The position numbers and the translations under genes are program-made. Under the pieces are notes generated by a model, which saw only the letters and a list, made by a program, of their open reading frames with translations, searched no databases and had not been told where the DNA came from. This document shows, in pieces, positions 7,401 to 16,300 of a DNA stretch of 27,142 nucleotides; the stretch's first letter is position 1; each line of letters begins with the position of its first letter. The stretch covers positions 1 to 27,142 of the IMG/VR virus record IMGVR_UViG_3300021093_000305. One strand, given 5' to 3'. Origin of the DNA: a virus.

Positions 7401-10400
7401 CACTATAATTTTCTGAAATATTTTCTGATGATGCATATGGATTGGTTGTAAATTCTAGAGATGGATTTGAAAATGGTCCCTCTTTATGATTTGATTTTGC
7501 AACTCTAAATGATATAATATTTTCATTATTAAAAGTTCCAACTACAGTTTCACCAACTACAAAAGACCCGACAGAACCATACGTCTGTAATGTAGAATCT
7601 GGCGAAATTTCTAAAAGTTTTGGTATAAAATCAACACCAGAATTTCCATCTAAAAATTGATAGAATCTTGTTTCTGGAATTAATGCATAAGCTTTAAATT
7701 CAACGTTTCTAGATCTCATATATTCTTCTTTTCCAGAAGAAATTACTTTATCAATTTCAGAAGTTGTTGTTTCTCTCCTAAGTACTCTAAAAGTACCAGT
7801 TACTCTTTCTCGTACTTGTTTATTTTCAATTATGTTAACATCTTCCAATCTAATTGTTCTTGTCCAACTATCACTTGGTGGATTTAATTTTATAATTCCG
7901 TTATATGAAATTACATGAAAAGGATTAACATTCTCTACTCTAGTTGCAAAAGGTTGTTTTATCCACTCTATAGATTCATATTTTAATGTCACTATATCAT
8001 TAGATTTTTGAACATTAGAATCCAATAAAGCAAAATCATCACTTAGATCTAAACTTTCATCCGATATAGTAGTTGCTGAAGTTAATCTTAAATTAATGCT
8101 ATTTTTAGATATAATTGGTGTAAGTTCATTATTTTTAGTGTCAACTTGAACCCGTGATAATGATTTATCTATTAAATTTTCATTTTTAAAATCATCAACA
8201 AAAAATCCACTCTTAAATCTATTAATACCCTCAGCATCTTGAATTTGTAATGTTTGAGTATTAACTTCAAGTAATGATAATGAAGTTATTCTTTCTAAAT
8301 TTTCTACTCTATCTTCTATCTTTCCAATATCACGCATTGTATATCTACGATTATCTATTAAAGATAAAGTTGCATCTTTAGGATTATACAGATATGGTGG
8401 AAGAGTGATAGATGCTATCTCCATAGCATCAGATGGAGTCAGTGGTTCTTGTGGATTTATTGATGGATTTCCTTGAATGACGCTGAAGTTTCCAAGTTTG
8501 TCAAGATAAACCTTATCTATTCTTCCAAGATAAAAATCATACCCAATCAATGTACTTTCATTTGGAGAGAGCATAATTTTTGGTTCAGTGCCAAAAGATC
8601 TTGAATCAAAATCAAATGGTGACTTGTTTGTATCTGTAAATACAGAAACTCTTGGTCTAAAGTCTAAAGTATCAGTTGCCCTAATATTAAAACCACCAAT
8701 TAATGGAATATCTGATAAAAATCTCTCTTGATCATAACTATTTGCAGTGAATACATCTCCTATATCACTTGATGGAACTGAATAATAATCAAAAATAATC
8801 AGCAATTGTTTAGATGGAGAAGTTTCTCCATTTTTTCTAATTATTTTTGAATAATCATAGTACTGTTCTTTTTGTCCTTTATCTAAGATAAATTTATTAG
8901 TTAAATCACGATAACTACCTGATGTTACTTGATTAACCGGAGTATTGATATTAGATTCTTCAAAAGATACCGTTTCTCCAGCAATAAATTTATTGGAATT
9001 TAAATATGCAATTCCTAAATTGTCTATAGATGGTTTTGTAACTACTCTTGCAATTGCATTACTTGTTTTTCCTATTATATTCTCACCAATAATTGAATTA
9101 TTAGTAACGTTAGCAGATGAATTAAATATAGCTTGATCTAATGTTGGTTCTGATGTTGTTAAAGATTCGTAAATTGCAATTATCTTAGCAACATCTGGAT
9201 AATTAAGACTTATTTCTTTATCTTGAACTCGTAATCCATAATATTTGTTATATGTTAAACCATCATTAAACGTACTATTAATTCCTACTCCAGACTGTGG
9301 ATTTTGAGAATATATTATGTTTAATGTTTTTGAACGATTATAATTTTTTAATTTACTTTGAATACCAGTTTTAACAAAAGTAGCATTAATTGCAGATATC
9401 GCTTTAGTATTACTAATATTTGAAAAAGTAATTTTATCAGATCCTGCACTCAACGAAACTTTGTCTGAAGTTAAAGGTTCTATGCTACCATCTTCATAAA
9501 AAATAGAATATCTCTCCTCATCAAAAGCTTCAAATTTTGCAGTTGAAGAACTTATACCAACTTCAAAATCACCTACACCTACTTCTCTACTAGAAGCTGC
9601 TGTAAATGAAGTCTTAGATTGTGCTGAAAATGTAATAGTAGAGTTACTTAGATTTACTGAAGAAACATTTGAGTCTGGAAGTATTGAATAGAGATATGAT
9701 TTTTCATCTTCTACAATTTTTGAATCTCCAACAGCATACCCATTAGGTAAAGTTGTTATGCCTGTAGGTAAAGAACCATCGCAAACTCCAGAAACATTGG
9801 GGACTGATGCTAAAGTTATTGAATTTAGAGAACTATTGATTGAAACAACTCTATTAAAAACTTCTATAGAAATACCAGGTCTTTGATAACGAATAATTGT
9901 ATTAGATGAGATTCCAGTAAACGTGGCAGGAGATGTAATTGTTGCTGTACTTATTCCACTACTTTCTGGAGTAATTGTAAGAGTTCCTGTTCTAACGATG
10001 GAATCAAGTTTACAATCTGCAGAAAATGCAGTAGTAAATCCTGAAATTGCGGTTGATTGATAAACTGATTTTATATCATTAGAACCATAAGATTTAATTG
10101 AAAGTATCGTTCTTGGTAATGATGTTGAACCGTTTATTGTGATAGACTCTCCAACAGAAAATGATCCTGAAGTTTGTCTAATAGTTGCAAGACTTGTCCC
10201 AGATCCAGCGGATACTGTATAACCATTTGCTCCACTGCTATTTCCAAGAATATATGAAGTTGCTGGCATTTGATCTGCAGTCACTGCCTGATTTAATGTC
10301 AGTTCAGTATATGTTTGAACATCATACAAATATAAATCCCAATTTGTCGCTGCATTACTGTATGCCGCATCGGTTAAATTAAAATTATAAATTCTTGCTA

Positions 10401-11697
10401 CACCAATTGTTGACCCCGCTGGATTCTCCCCATCTACTTTTCTTTGATTTTGAAGATTAACGATTGTTTTTTTCTTCGGTGTTCCGGACACATTATTAAG
10501 TTGTAACTTATTCCCCATCTCAAAAGGAACATTTGCTGAAGAAACAGTTTGAGTTGTTCTCGGTTTTGCTAAATCAATTATTTCAACGCCACCTTTTTCA
10601 ATATCATATCCCTGCACATAAGCTTTTCCTGGAGATAATTTAACACACATTAAATCATCGGATGGCGTATTTTGTTTACTAGTTTTTTCAGTATCAAAAT
10701 ATAATCCATCATTTCCAAGTCTATCATTTAAAGAATTATTAACAGTAACTTGGAAAGGATCTACTACATAATTTCCAGATTCATCATAAGTTCTTTGTGC
10801 AAAGTAGTCTCTAATAATAGAATATTGAGTTTTATTTTGAACTTTTTCAATAGCACCAGCATTGAGTCTAAGTAACTCAATAAAATCGGTATCATTTAAA
10901 TCATCTATTGGTTTTTTAATCAGAGTTAAAGAAATTTGAAATCTATCAGCTCCTGGAGCAGAATAATTAGTAAAACCCTTAGCATTATCATAAAGTGTAT
11001 CATCATCTTTGGAAGTAATTATATTTTCGCTTATTTTAAGACCAACTCTATATGATGGAGTATTAGTATAATAATCTAAAACTATAGTTTGTAAATTTAC
11101 TTTAGCAAAAGTTCCTCTGATAAAATATACTCCTTCTCCAATAGATGCTGCAGAACCAATTGCTGTAGAATTTGTTAATACTGTAGTAGCAAAAGGAGTT
11201 CCTGATGTAATTGATTCTACAGTTTCTGTTGAATATAATGGTTCATTATCCTGGAATGGATTTATTTTAAAATTAGAATCTGAACCTATGTATTTTACAT
11301 AAAGAGTCGGTTCAATAACCTCTGAATTTGGTAATTGCACCAGTTGAACTACTGCCTTTACTCCAGATATTTGTCCAATTATAGTTTTACCTACAAAATT
11401 TTTTAAGTAAGATGTGATATTGATGCCGTATTGTTGAGAGTTTAGTTTTACTGCAGTAAATTGATTATCAAATACTATATTTCCTGGAATAACCACTGAT
11501 CCATCTTTAAAAAAGTGATTTCCAAATTGCTCAACTTGATTTTGTAATATTGATTGAAGAGTGTTTAATTCACGAGCTTGAATTGCTCTTCCTGGATTAA
11601 ATAAAACTTTATGGTAGTTTTTATCTTTTGCTCCAACATTAGGTTGAGCAAAGTCATCAAAATATGGACTTACGTTTAAATTTGTTTTTTGAGCCAT
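4468..11697 (-). CDS. Giant DUF4815-type tail/baseplate structural protein, 2409 aa
   Basis: A large virion protein of about 2409 residues. The N-terminus ('LNVSPYFDDF', then 'HKVLFNPGRAIQARELNTLQ', 'SILQNQVEQFGNHFFKDGSV') is the hallmark of DUF4815 proteins of marine T4-like phages. Further family landmarks are 'GQKEQYYDYSKIIRKNGE' (about residue 930), 'TDTLDFRPRV' (about 1020), and a coiled-coil stretch 'MRDIGKIEDRVENLERITSL' (about 1115). Later come 'RNVEFKAYALIPETRFYQFL' (about 1325), and a beta domain from 'DPLAQSFAVG' through 'LTAVDLYFASKD' to 'DMMFRLYKAKF' (about 1559-1746). An 'IKINNEIMKYTN ... VERGI' module lies near 2010-2060, and a C-terminal domain ('LLSAYRHSSADFRVLYSLIR' to 'YAPRFGDLRTIAIR') occupies about 2265-2409. 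It sits where T4 has genes 9-12, so a role in the wedge periphery or fibre attachment is likely. There is no signal peptide and no frameshift. Confidence 0.85.
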   Translation of the reverse strand: MAQKTNLNVSPYFDDFAQPNVGAKDKNYHKVLFNPGRAIQARELNTLQSILQNQVEQFGNHFFKDGSVVIPGNIVFDNQFTAVKLNSQQYGINITSYLKNFVGKTIIGQISGVKAVVQLVQLPNSEVIEPTLYVKYIGSDSNFKINPFQDNEPLYSTETVESITSGTPFATTVLTNSTAIGSAASIGEGVYFIRGTFAKVNLQTIVLDYYTNTPSYRVGLKISENIITSKDDDTLYDNAKGFTNYSAPGADRFQISLTLIKKPIDDLNDTDFIELLRLNAGAIEKVQNKTQYSIIRDYFAQRTYDESGNYVVDPFQVTVNNSLNDRLGNDGLYFDTEKTSKQNTPSDDLMCVKLSPGKAYVQGYDIEKGGVEIIDLAKPRTTQTVSSANVPFEMGNKLQLNNVSGTPKKKTIVNLQNQRKVDGENPAGSTIGVARIYNFNLTDAAYSNAATNWDLYLYDVQTYTELTLNQAVTADQMPATSYILGNSSGANGYTVSAGSGTSLATIRQTSGSFSVGESITINGSTSLPRTILSIKSYGSNDIKSVYQSTAISGFTTAFSADCKLDSIVRTGTLTITPESSGISTATITSPATFTGISSNTIIRYQRPGISIEVFNRVVSINSSLNSITLASVPNVSGVCDGSLPTGITTLPNGYAVGDSKIVEDEKSYLYSILPDSNVSSVNLSNSTITFSAQSKTSFTAASSREVGVGDFEVGISSSTAKFEAFDEERYSIFYEDGSIEPLTSDKVSLSAGSDKITFSNISNTKAISAINATFVKTGIQSKLKNYNRSKTLNIIYSQNPQSGVGINSTFNDGLTYNKYYGLRVQDKEISLNYPDVAKIIAIYESLTTSEPTLDQAIFNSSANVTNNSIIGENIIGKTSNAIARVVTKPSIDNLGIAYLNSNKFIAGETVSFEESNINTPVNQVTSGSYRDLTNKFILDKGQKEQYYDYSKIIRKNGETSPSKQLLIIFDYYSVPSSDIGDVFTANSYDQERFLSDIPLIGGFNIRATDTLDFRPRVSVFTDTNKSPFDFDSRSFGTEPKIMLSPNESTLIGYDFYLGRIDKVYLDKLGNFSVIQGNPSINPQEPLTPSDAMEIASITLPPYLYNPKDATLSLIDNRRYTMRDIGKIEDRVENLERITSLSLLEVNTQTLQIQDAEGINRFKSGFFVDDFKNENLIDKSLSRVQVDTKNNELTPIISKNSINLRLTSATTISDESLDLSDDFALLDSNVQKSNDIVTLKYESIEWIKQPFATRVENVNPFHVISYNGIIKLNPPSDSWTRTIRLEDVNIIENKQVRERVTGTFRVLRRETTTSEIDKVISSGKEEYMRSRNVEFKAYALIPETRFYQFLDGNSGVDFIPKLLEISPDSTLQTYGSVGSFVVGETVVGTFNNENIISFRVAKSNHKEGPFSNPSLEFTTNPYASSENISENYSASSKILNIDVSALSEQVQGKYSGYVTKGTKLVGQTSGAVAYVKDLRLTSDIAGFLSGSFFLRNPLSSPPPAVRIQTGSKVYRLNTNSDNFLPLPGSELISSAETIFVSTGTWEQRQRTITTTNTLYYEDPLAQSFAVGNVADTQNGNKPNEDANGAYLTAVDLYFASKDTNNVPVTVQVRTIELSSVTKTVLGKPVTINPSQINLPTKIIRDSDGKVTYAEPVPTKVTFDYPIYLAPGQQYAIVLLAPQTIGYEVFIAQTGEITVETLGKPLGSQIPYNKIFAIGTLYKSQNGAEWVQSPDQDMMFRLYKAKFTSSSGSVYFNNPTLNESNSYVPKLGSNPITILPKRLNLGITTTTNSTTIGILTTGRKVGESNKTYVYGTIIGTGCSASSVGISTGGTNYVTDTNVSTYNITGSGKNLTLNITASGGIIGEVTIVNPGSGYAIGDVVGIVTSSVSSNSGRDARITITGNNNGVDTLYLSNVQGSFTTPVSSYNLVYYDDSGTRVSMASTTITSVDTFGGVYSGQFFKVNHFDHNMYSNVNKISISNVQSDIPPTTLSSPILVSDTTISVASTSVFSTFEGVAFNGSTNPGFIKINNEIMKYTNITAGSPGTLTVERGINLTKVEEHKVGDLVYKYELGDVSLLRINKGNHDISDTGIDIDSYYIEVDRSADSNIINRSNDNDLANAPELSFNSEALCGGNNVYSTENIQFDNIIPHILPFNPSSSATITGQIRTVSGTSVSGNETSFIDQGYEDVELEGENKLVSTRIIASNINEQTYLGSLFRNKSFTLKLDLTTSDPNISPAIFWRETSVELLNSRINKPISDYSTDNRVNSILDDPHAAVYVSNTVQLTNPANSLKVLLSAYRHSSADFRVLYSLIRPDSSEVLQSFELFPGYDNLTTDNNGDGYLDVIDPSKNSGLPDIFVPPSLENQFLEYEFTASNLGIFTGYTIKIVMSGTNQAYAPRFGDLRTIAIR

Positions 11698-11700
11698 TTT

Positions 11701-13266
11701 TTAGAATTCCAGGATAATTTTAATGTCTTCTTTTTGTCTAGAATCTCTTGTTACTGTCGGTCTATTATCAATATAAACTATTTCTCCAGACTTAGTATTT
11801 ATTTCTGGATCAGCAAGTCCATTTGTAAATTCAACTCCAAGATTTATAATTTTATTACCGACTGTTGTAGTAATTCCACTAAATGCAGTAATCACGCTAG
11901 AAAAATTACCAGTATTAGTTACATTATTTGCTGCCGAATATTCAAAATCTAAAATTTTTCCAGTTGATGAATAAAAAGAGGAAATACCAATAAAATCTTG
12001 GTGATTAGTCCCATTATTTCCTTGATTATAATACAATGATCTATCCTGATAGTATTTTAAAACTTTTGTTTCAGTATCATATGAAATCACATATCCATAT
12101 GCTATGCCTCCAGTAACATTTTGTTTAATTTTATCTCCAACACTTACTGTACCACTTACTTCACCAAAACGCATAGCACGAACAGCAGAAAACTCATTTT
12201 GAGTATAGACTGTCGTGTTTATTCCCGTAGAATCATATATGGTCGGGTTTTTTAGAATTCCAACTTGTGCAAATTTAGTATCAGTTGGAAAATCTTTAGT
12301 TGAATCGTCAAATCTTGCATAAATTAAAATTTTGTCAGCACCCAACTCACGATACAGATCAAAACCATGTCCTTTTGATGGTGGGATTATTGGTATTAAC
12401 TCTGCAAATGTAGTAACTCCAGAATTACTAGTAGTTTTTAAATCTACTAAGGCAAAAGTGTAATTTTTTCCTCCTGAAGTTACTATCACATCAGAAATTT
12501 TTTCAGATTCTATATCTACAGAAACTGTACCTCCAGATCCATCACCAACTAAATTACAAGAAATAACTCCATTCGTATAACCTGCACCAACATTTTCAAT
12601 GTATACTTTTTTAATTTGATTATCATTTAATGTTGAATTTCCATTCTCTCTAACTGCTTGTATTTGTGAATCTGTAGAAGTGCTCCAATCATTAGGAAGA
12701 ACAATATATTCTGTAGAATCAAATTTTATAACATCATTTGGAGATACTGAAAATAGATATTTCCAAGAGTAACCATCATTAAATTTTACTGGTTCTAAAT
12801 CTGTAAATGTCGGTTCTGTCTCTGAAGCATTACCCGTTATATTAATTCCACTTGATCCATTATCAATACAAATATAAACTTTATACTCAGAATTCATCAC
12901 ATAATAACTTGCATCATATAATCTCATAGATTGACTAATTGGAGAAGGATAGACAGCACTATAGTCATGTCTATACATTTCATACCTATTTCCAGAAATC
13001 CAATCTATTCTTCTAACTACTCTTCTTATATTTGCACTTGTAATTTTTTTACCAAATAGCACAGTAGACTCATTATGATTTAAATAATCAATGTTATCAG
13101 TTGGATTAGGTGTATTTGAGTCCCATCCAGAACTTCTACCAAATCCAGAAGTAGAAGGATTTGATAACCCTACAAAAACATAATAAGAATTTGGAGAATC
13201 TAAAACTGAATCTATAAAATTAGAAGCATTTAATATTCTAAATTGATCAGTTACTATTGCAGGCAT
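11701..13266 (-). CDS. 8: Baseplate wedge subunit (T4 gp8-like), enlarged by insertions
   Basis: T4 gp8 is a 334-residue wedge protein; this one is 521 residues from ATG at 13266. The N-terminus 'MPAIVTDQFRILNASNFIDS' matches T4 'RAIVTSKFRTEKMLNFYNS', followed by 'VFVGLSNPS', 'DSNTPNPTDN' and 'RRIDW'. A later 'FNDGYSWKYLFSVSPND' matches T4 'DGYVWEYLFEIPPD', with 'EYIVLPNDW' after it. The C-terminal 'SGEIVYIDNRPTVTRDSRQK' with 'EDIKIILEF' matches T4 'SGEMIYMENRPPIIMAMDQ'. Insertions at about 218-275 (two GYT-type repeats) and 365-430 (a 'GDKIKQNVTGGIAYGYV' module) explain the extra length. A longer frame from GTG at 13320 is possible, but it would overlap the previous gene and run through the late promoter at 13287-13294, so I chose ATG 13266. 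Confidence 0.9.
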   Translation of the reverse strand: MPAIVTDQFRILNASNFIDSVLDSPNSYYVFVGLSNPSTSGFGRSSGWDSNTPNPTDNIDYLNHNESTVLFGKKITSANIRRVVRRIDWISGNRYEMYRHDYSAVYPSPISQSMRLYDASYYVMNSEYKVYICIDNGSSGINITGNASETEPTFTDLEPVKFNDGYSWKYLFSVSPNDVIKFDSTEYIVLPNDWSTSTDSQIQAVRENGNSTLNDNQIKKVYIENVGAGYTNGVISCNLVGDGSGGTVSVDIESEKISDVIVTSGGKNYTFALVDLKTTSNSGVTTFAELIPIIPPSKGHGFDLYRELGADKILIYARFDDSTKDFPTDTKFAQVGILKNPTIYDSTGINTTVYTQNEFSAVRAMRFGEVSGTVSVGDKIKQNVTGGIAYGYVISYDTETKVLKYYQDRSLYYNQGNNGTNHQDFIGISSFYSSTGKILDFEYSAANNVTNTGNFSSVITAFSGITTTVGNKIINLGVEFTNGLADPEINTKSGEIVYIDNRPTVTRDSRQKEDIKIILEF

Positions 13267-13286
13267 TTGAATATAGTTTTTTTTTA

Positions 13287-13294
13287 TATTTATA
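13287..13294 (-). promoter_or_regulatory. T4-type late promoter (TATAAATA)
   Basis: An exact TATAAATA on the minus strand, followed by an A-rich run, in the 34-base gap between the giant gp7-like gene (stop at 13301) and gene 8. It ends 21 bases before the ATG at 13266, which supports that start. It should drive gene 8, the DUF4815 gene and the two small genes behind it. Confidence 0.8.
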
Positions 13295-13300
13295 CTGGGT

Positions 13301-16300
13301 TTAAGATTTTTTAATTGCACCTATAGATCTTAAACCATATCCTCTTCTTTGAATAAATGGGAATGTAGAGAGACCAGACGATACATTATATCCAGAAATT
13401 GCTATTGATATTGGATTAGACGATCTTGTAAAACCACTAAATTTACCCCAAGAGAATTTTCCAACATTTCCAGTAGTTGCAATTCCAACCACTGATGATT
13501 GTGAGTGAATATTACAAGTAATAATTCCTGTCGCAGTATCTCTTGCAGCAATATAGTAAATATTATCTAAAAATGTAGTTCCTATTCCAACAACATTAGT
13601 ATCTACTGTATCAATAGATGTAACACCACTTCCTACAGAAGTATTAAAAATATAAATTGGATATCCAGTTTGCAAACCAACTAAATCTAAATTCAAAATA
13701 GAACCATACACATCAGAAAGAGTAAATTTCAATGCTAAATCAGTTCCTATACCAACAGTTGTCCCAATACCAATGATACCTCCAGATGTCCCTGCTACAC
13801 CAGATATACTTGTAATTTCTTCATAAGTAACTTTTGGATATGGAACAAGAACTTGAGGTGGTTGTGTGATTGTATACCCAGAACCTGGATTTGTAATTGT
13901 AACAACTGACAGAGAACCATTTACTACCGAAATAGATGCTGTTGCTGTTGTTCCGACACCAACAGATAAAGTTGTACCAAATCCAACAATTGACGCTTTT
14001 GGATTTGATATACTTACAGTTACTGAAGATCCAGTATAACCACTTCCAACATTATTAATAGATAATGATTGAATTGTTCCGGCAGAAGAGACTATAGCAG
14101 TAACTGCAGCGGAAATAGGATCTGTATTTTCGGGAATAATTAAACTATCGAAAGTAATATTCCCTTCGTATTTAAACAATGAAACATTGTCTACAAAAAT
14201 TTCAGAATCACTAGATGTTACAGATTTAATTATTTTTGCAGTTGGATAAATTTGAGGTTCAAATAAATCTCTGCTTTTTGAAACTAATTCTCCATTTATA
14301 AAGAGGTCATTTTTTTGTTTTGTCCAATAAACAGGTTTATAATTAATTCCATCTATTCCTTGTTCATTATATAAATTAGTTTCAATAACATCAATAGAAT
14401 CAATTTTTAAAATGATTCTTTCATTTTGAGTAACTGTATTAGAAAGATTTCCATTGTTACTAAAGACCTGAACAATATCACCAGGTTTTACTGTTTCGTA
14501 GATATTTTTAATTTCACTATCTTGAGAACTTCCTTTGTAGAAATAAATGTCAACTTTATCATCTATTTTTGGTGGTTCTACAAAAGAGAATGAAGTTCCA
14601 CCATCAAATTCATAAGAAACTTCTGGTTGCTGTAAAACTCCATTTAAAAATATAATAAGTAATTTATCAAATTCTATAAGTTGAGAATCTGGATCCTCTA
14701 AGTTTTTTTCAAAACTTATAAGTTGAGAATTGTAATATAATGGAAATCTTGTTCTACTACCATCCTGATAATTTTTTATAGAGTCAATGTAATCTAAATC
14801 CCCAAATTGTATTGCTGAGAAAGAATCTGAATAAACATCAAGAATTGTTAATTCAAACTCTGATATTGGAGTTGTTAAATTGTAATCCGTTACAAGACCT
14901 ACAGGTTTTACTACATCACCTTTTTTAAATTGATAACCACTTCTTATAATATTAAAACCAGTTACTTCAAATAAAGTTGAACCAATTCCGGTAGTTGAAC
15001 TTGCCCCAACATCTATATTCAATAATAAACCTGTTCCACAATCAGTTGTTGTGCCTATTCCTAACCTTGAAACTCCAGTAATTGATAAATTATTATAACT
15101 TGGTGGTGATATATTAATAGTTGGATTGATATAACCTGATCCACCATTAACAATAGTAAATGATAAAGTTCCACCAACACCTACAGATGCAGTAATATTA
15201 GATGCAGATCCTGAATGTCCAGATTCAGTAATTGCTACAGATACTGGGTTTCTATAACCAGAACCCCAATTGCCAGTAGATCCAATTCCAATAGAAGTAA
15301 TCACTCCTCCAGAAAGTATAGCAGTAACCGATGCTCCTACAAGTGGAGCATATCCTAAACCACCAGATGAACCAAGAGAAACTATTACACCACCTCTTGG
15401 AAGTTGATTTTGATTTAAATCACTTTGAGATATAAAAACACCTCCAGAAGTAGTAACTCCTGAAAATACAATGCTACTAACCCCAACAGACTCAATAACG
15501 GTAAAGTTGTTATTTGGATTATTTTGTGTTGTTGGTGTTTGATATACTCCATTAATAAAAACTATTCCACTACCACCACTTGTACCAAGACCTACAGTAT
15601 TTGCTCCACCAACAGTTAAAGTGTATGTTTGGCCAATTCCAGTAAATCTTTCAGAAATATTATCATAGACTTGATTTGTTGTATAATCTTTTCTTAAAAA
15701 TACTCTTCCACCAAAAGATGAATTAAATTCTGGAAGATTGTAATCTGCATGGTCTCCAAAATCAAATACATAAGTGTCTATACCCACAGAATTCAATGAT
15801 GATTGATTAAGATAAACTGTACCAATTCCAGGAATTGGTCCAATTCCAATAGATGAAACTACAGTTCCAGATGCAATTAACCCACTAATAACTTTAATCG
15901 TTTGCCCAATTTCAATACTAAGTGTATTAATTCCAGTGATTGAGGTTGAAGTAACCCCAATCGATCCAGCTGCGGAAACATTTGTTATGAATGTGGTATT
16001 GTTAATGTCTATATTTCCCGCTGGAGACTCTGTAAAATAAATGTCACTATTTACGATGTTGTAAGATCCTCTGTATACTGAAGCAATACCAGAGTTATTA
16101 TGTGTTGTTAATGAACTACCGACAAATGCTCTTTGAACTTGAACTAACGGGAAAGTTCCAGCAAAAGAAATTGGACCAGAATAAGTTGTTCCTAATCCAA
16201 CGTTGGTAACTTTCATATATTCATTATCAATTTTTAATAAATCTCCAATCAAAATAGATGAAATTCCACTTAAACCAAAAATAGTTGATGCCGTAGATAT

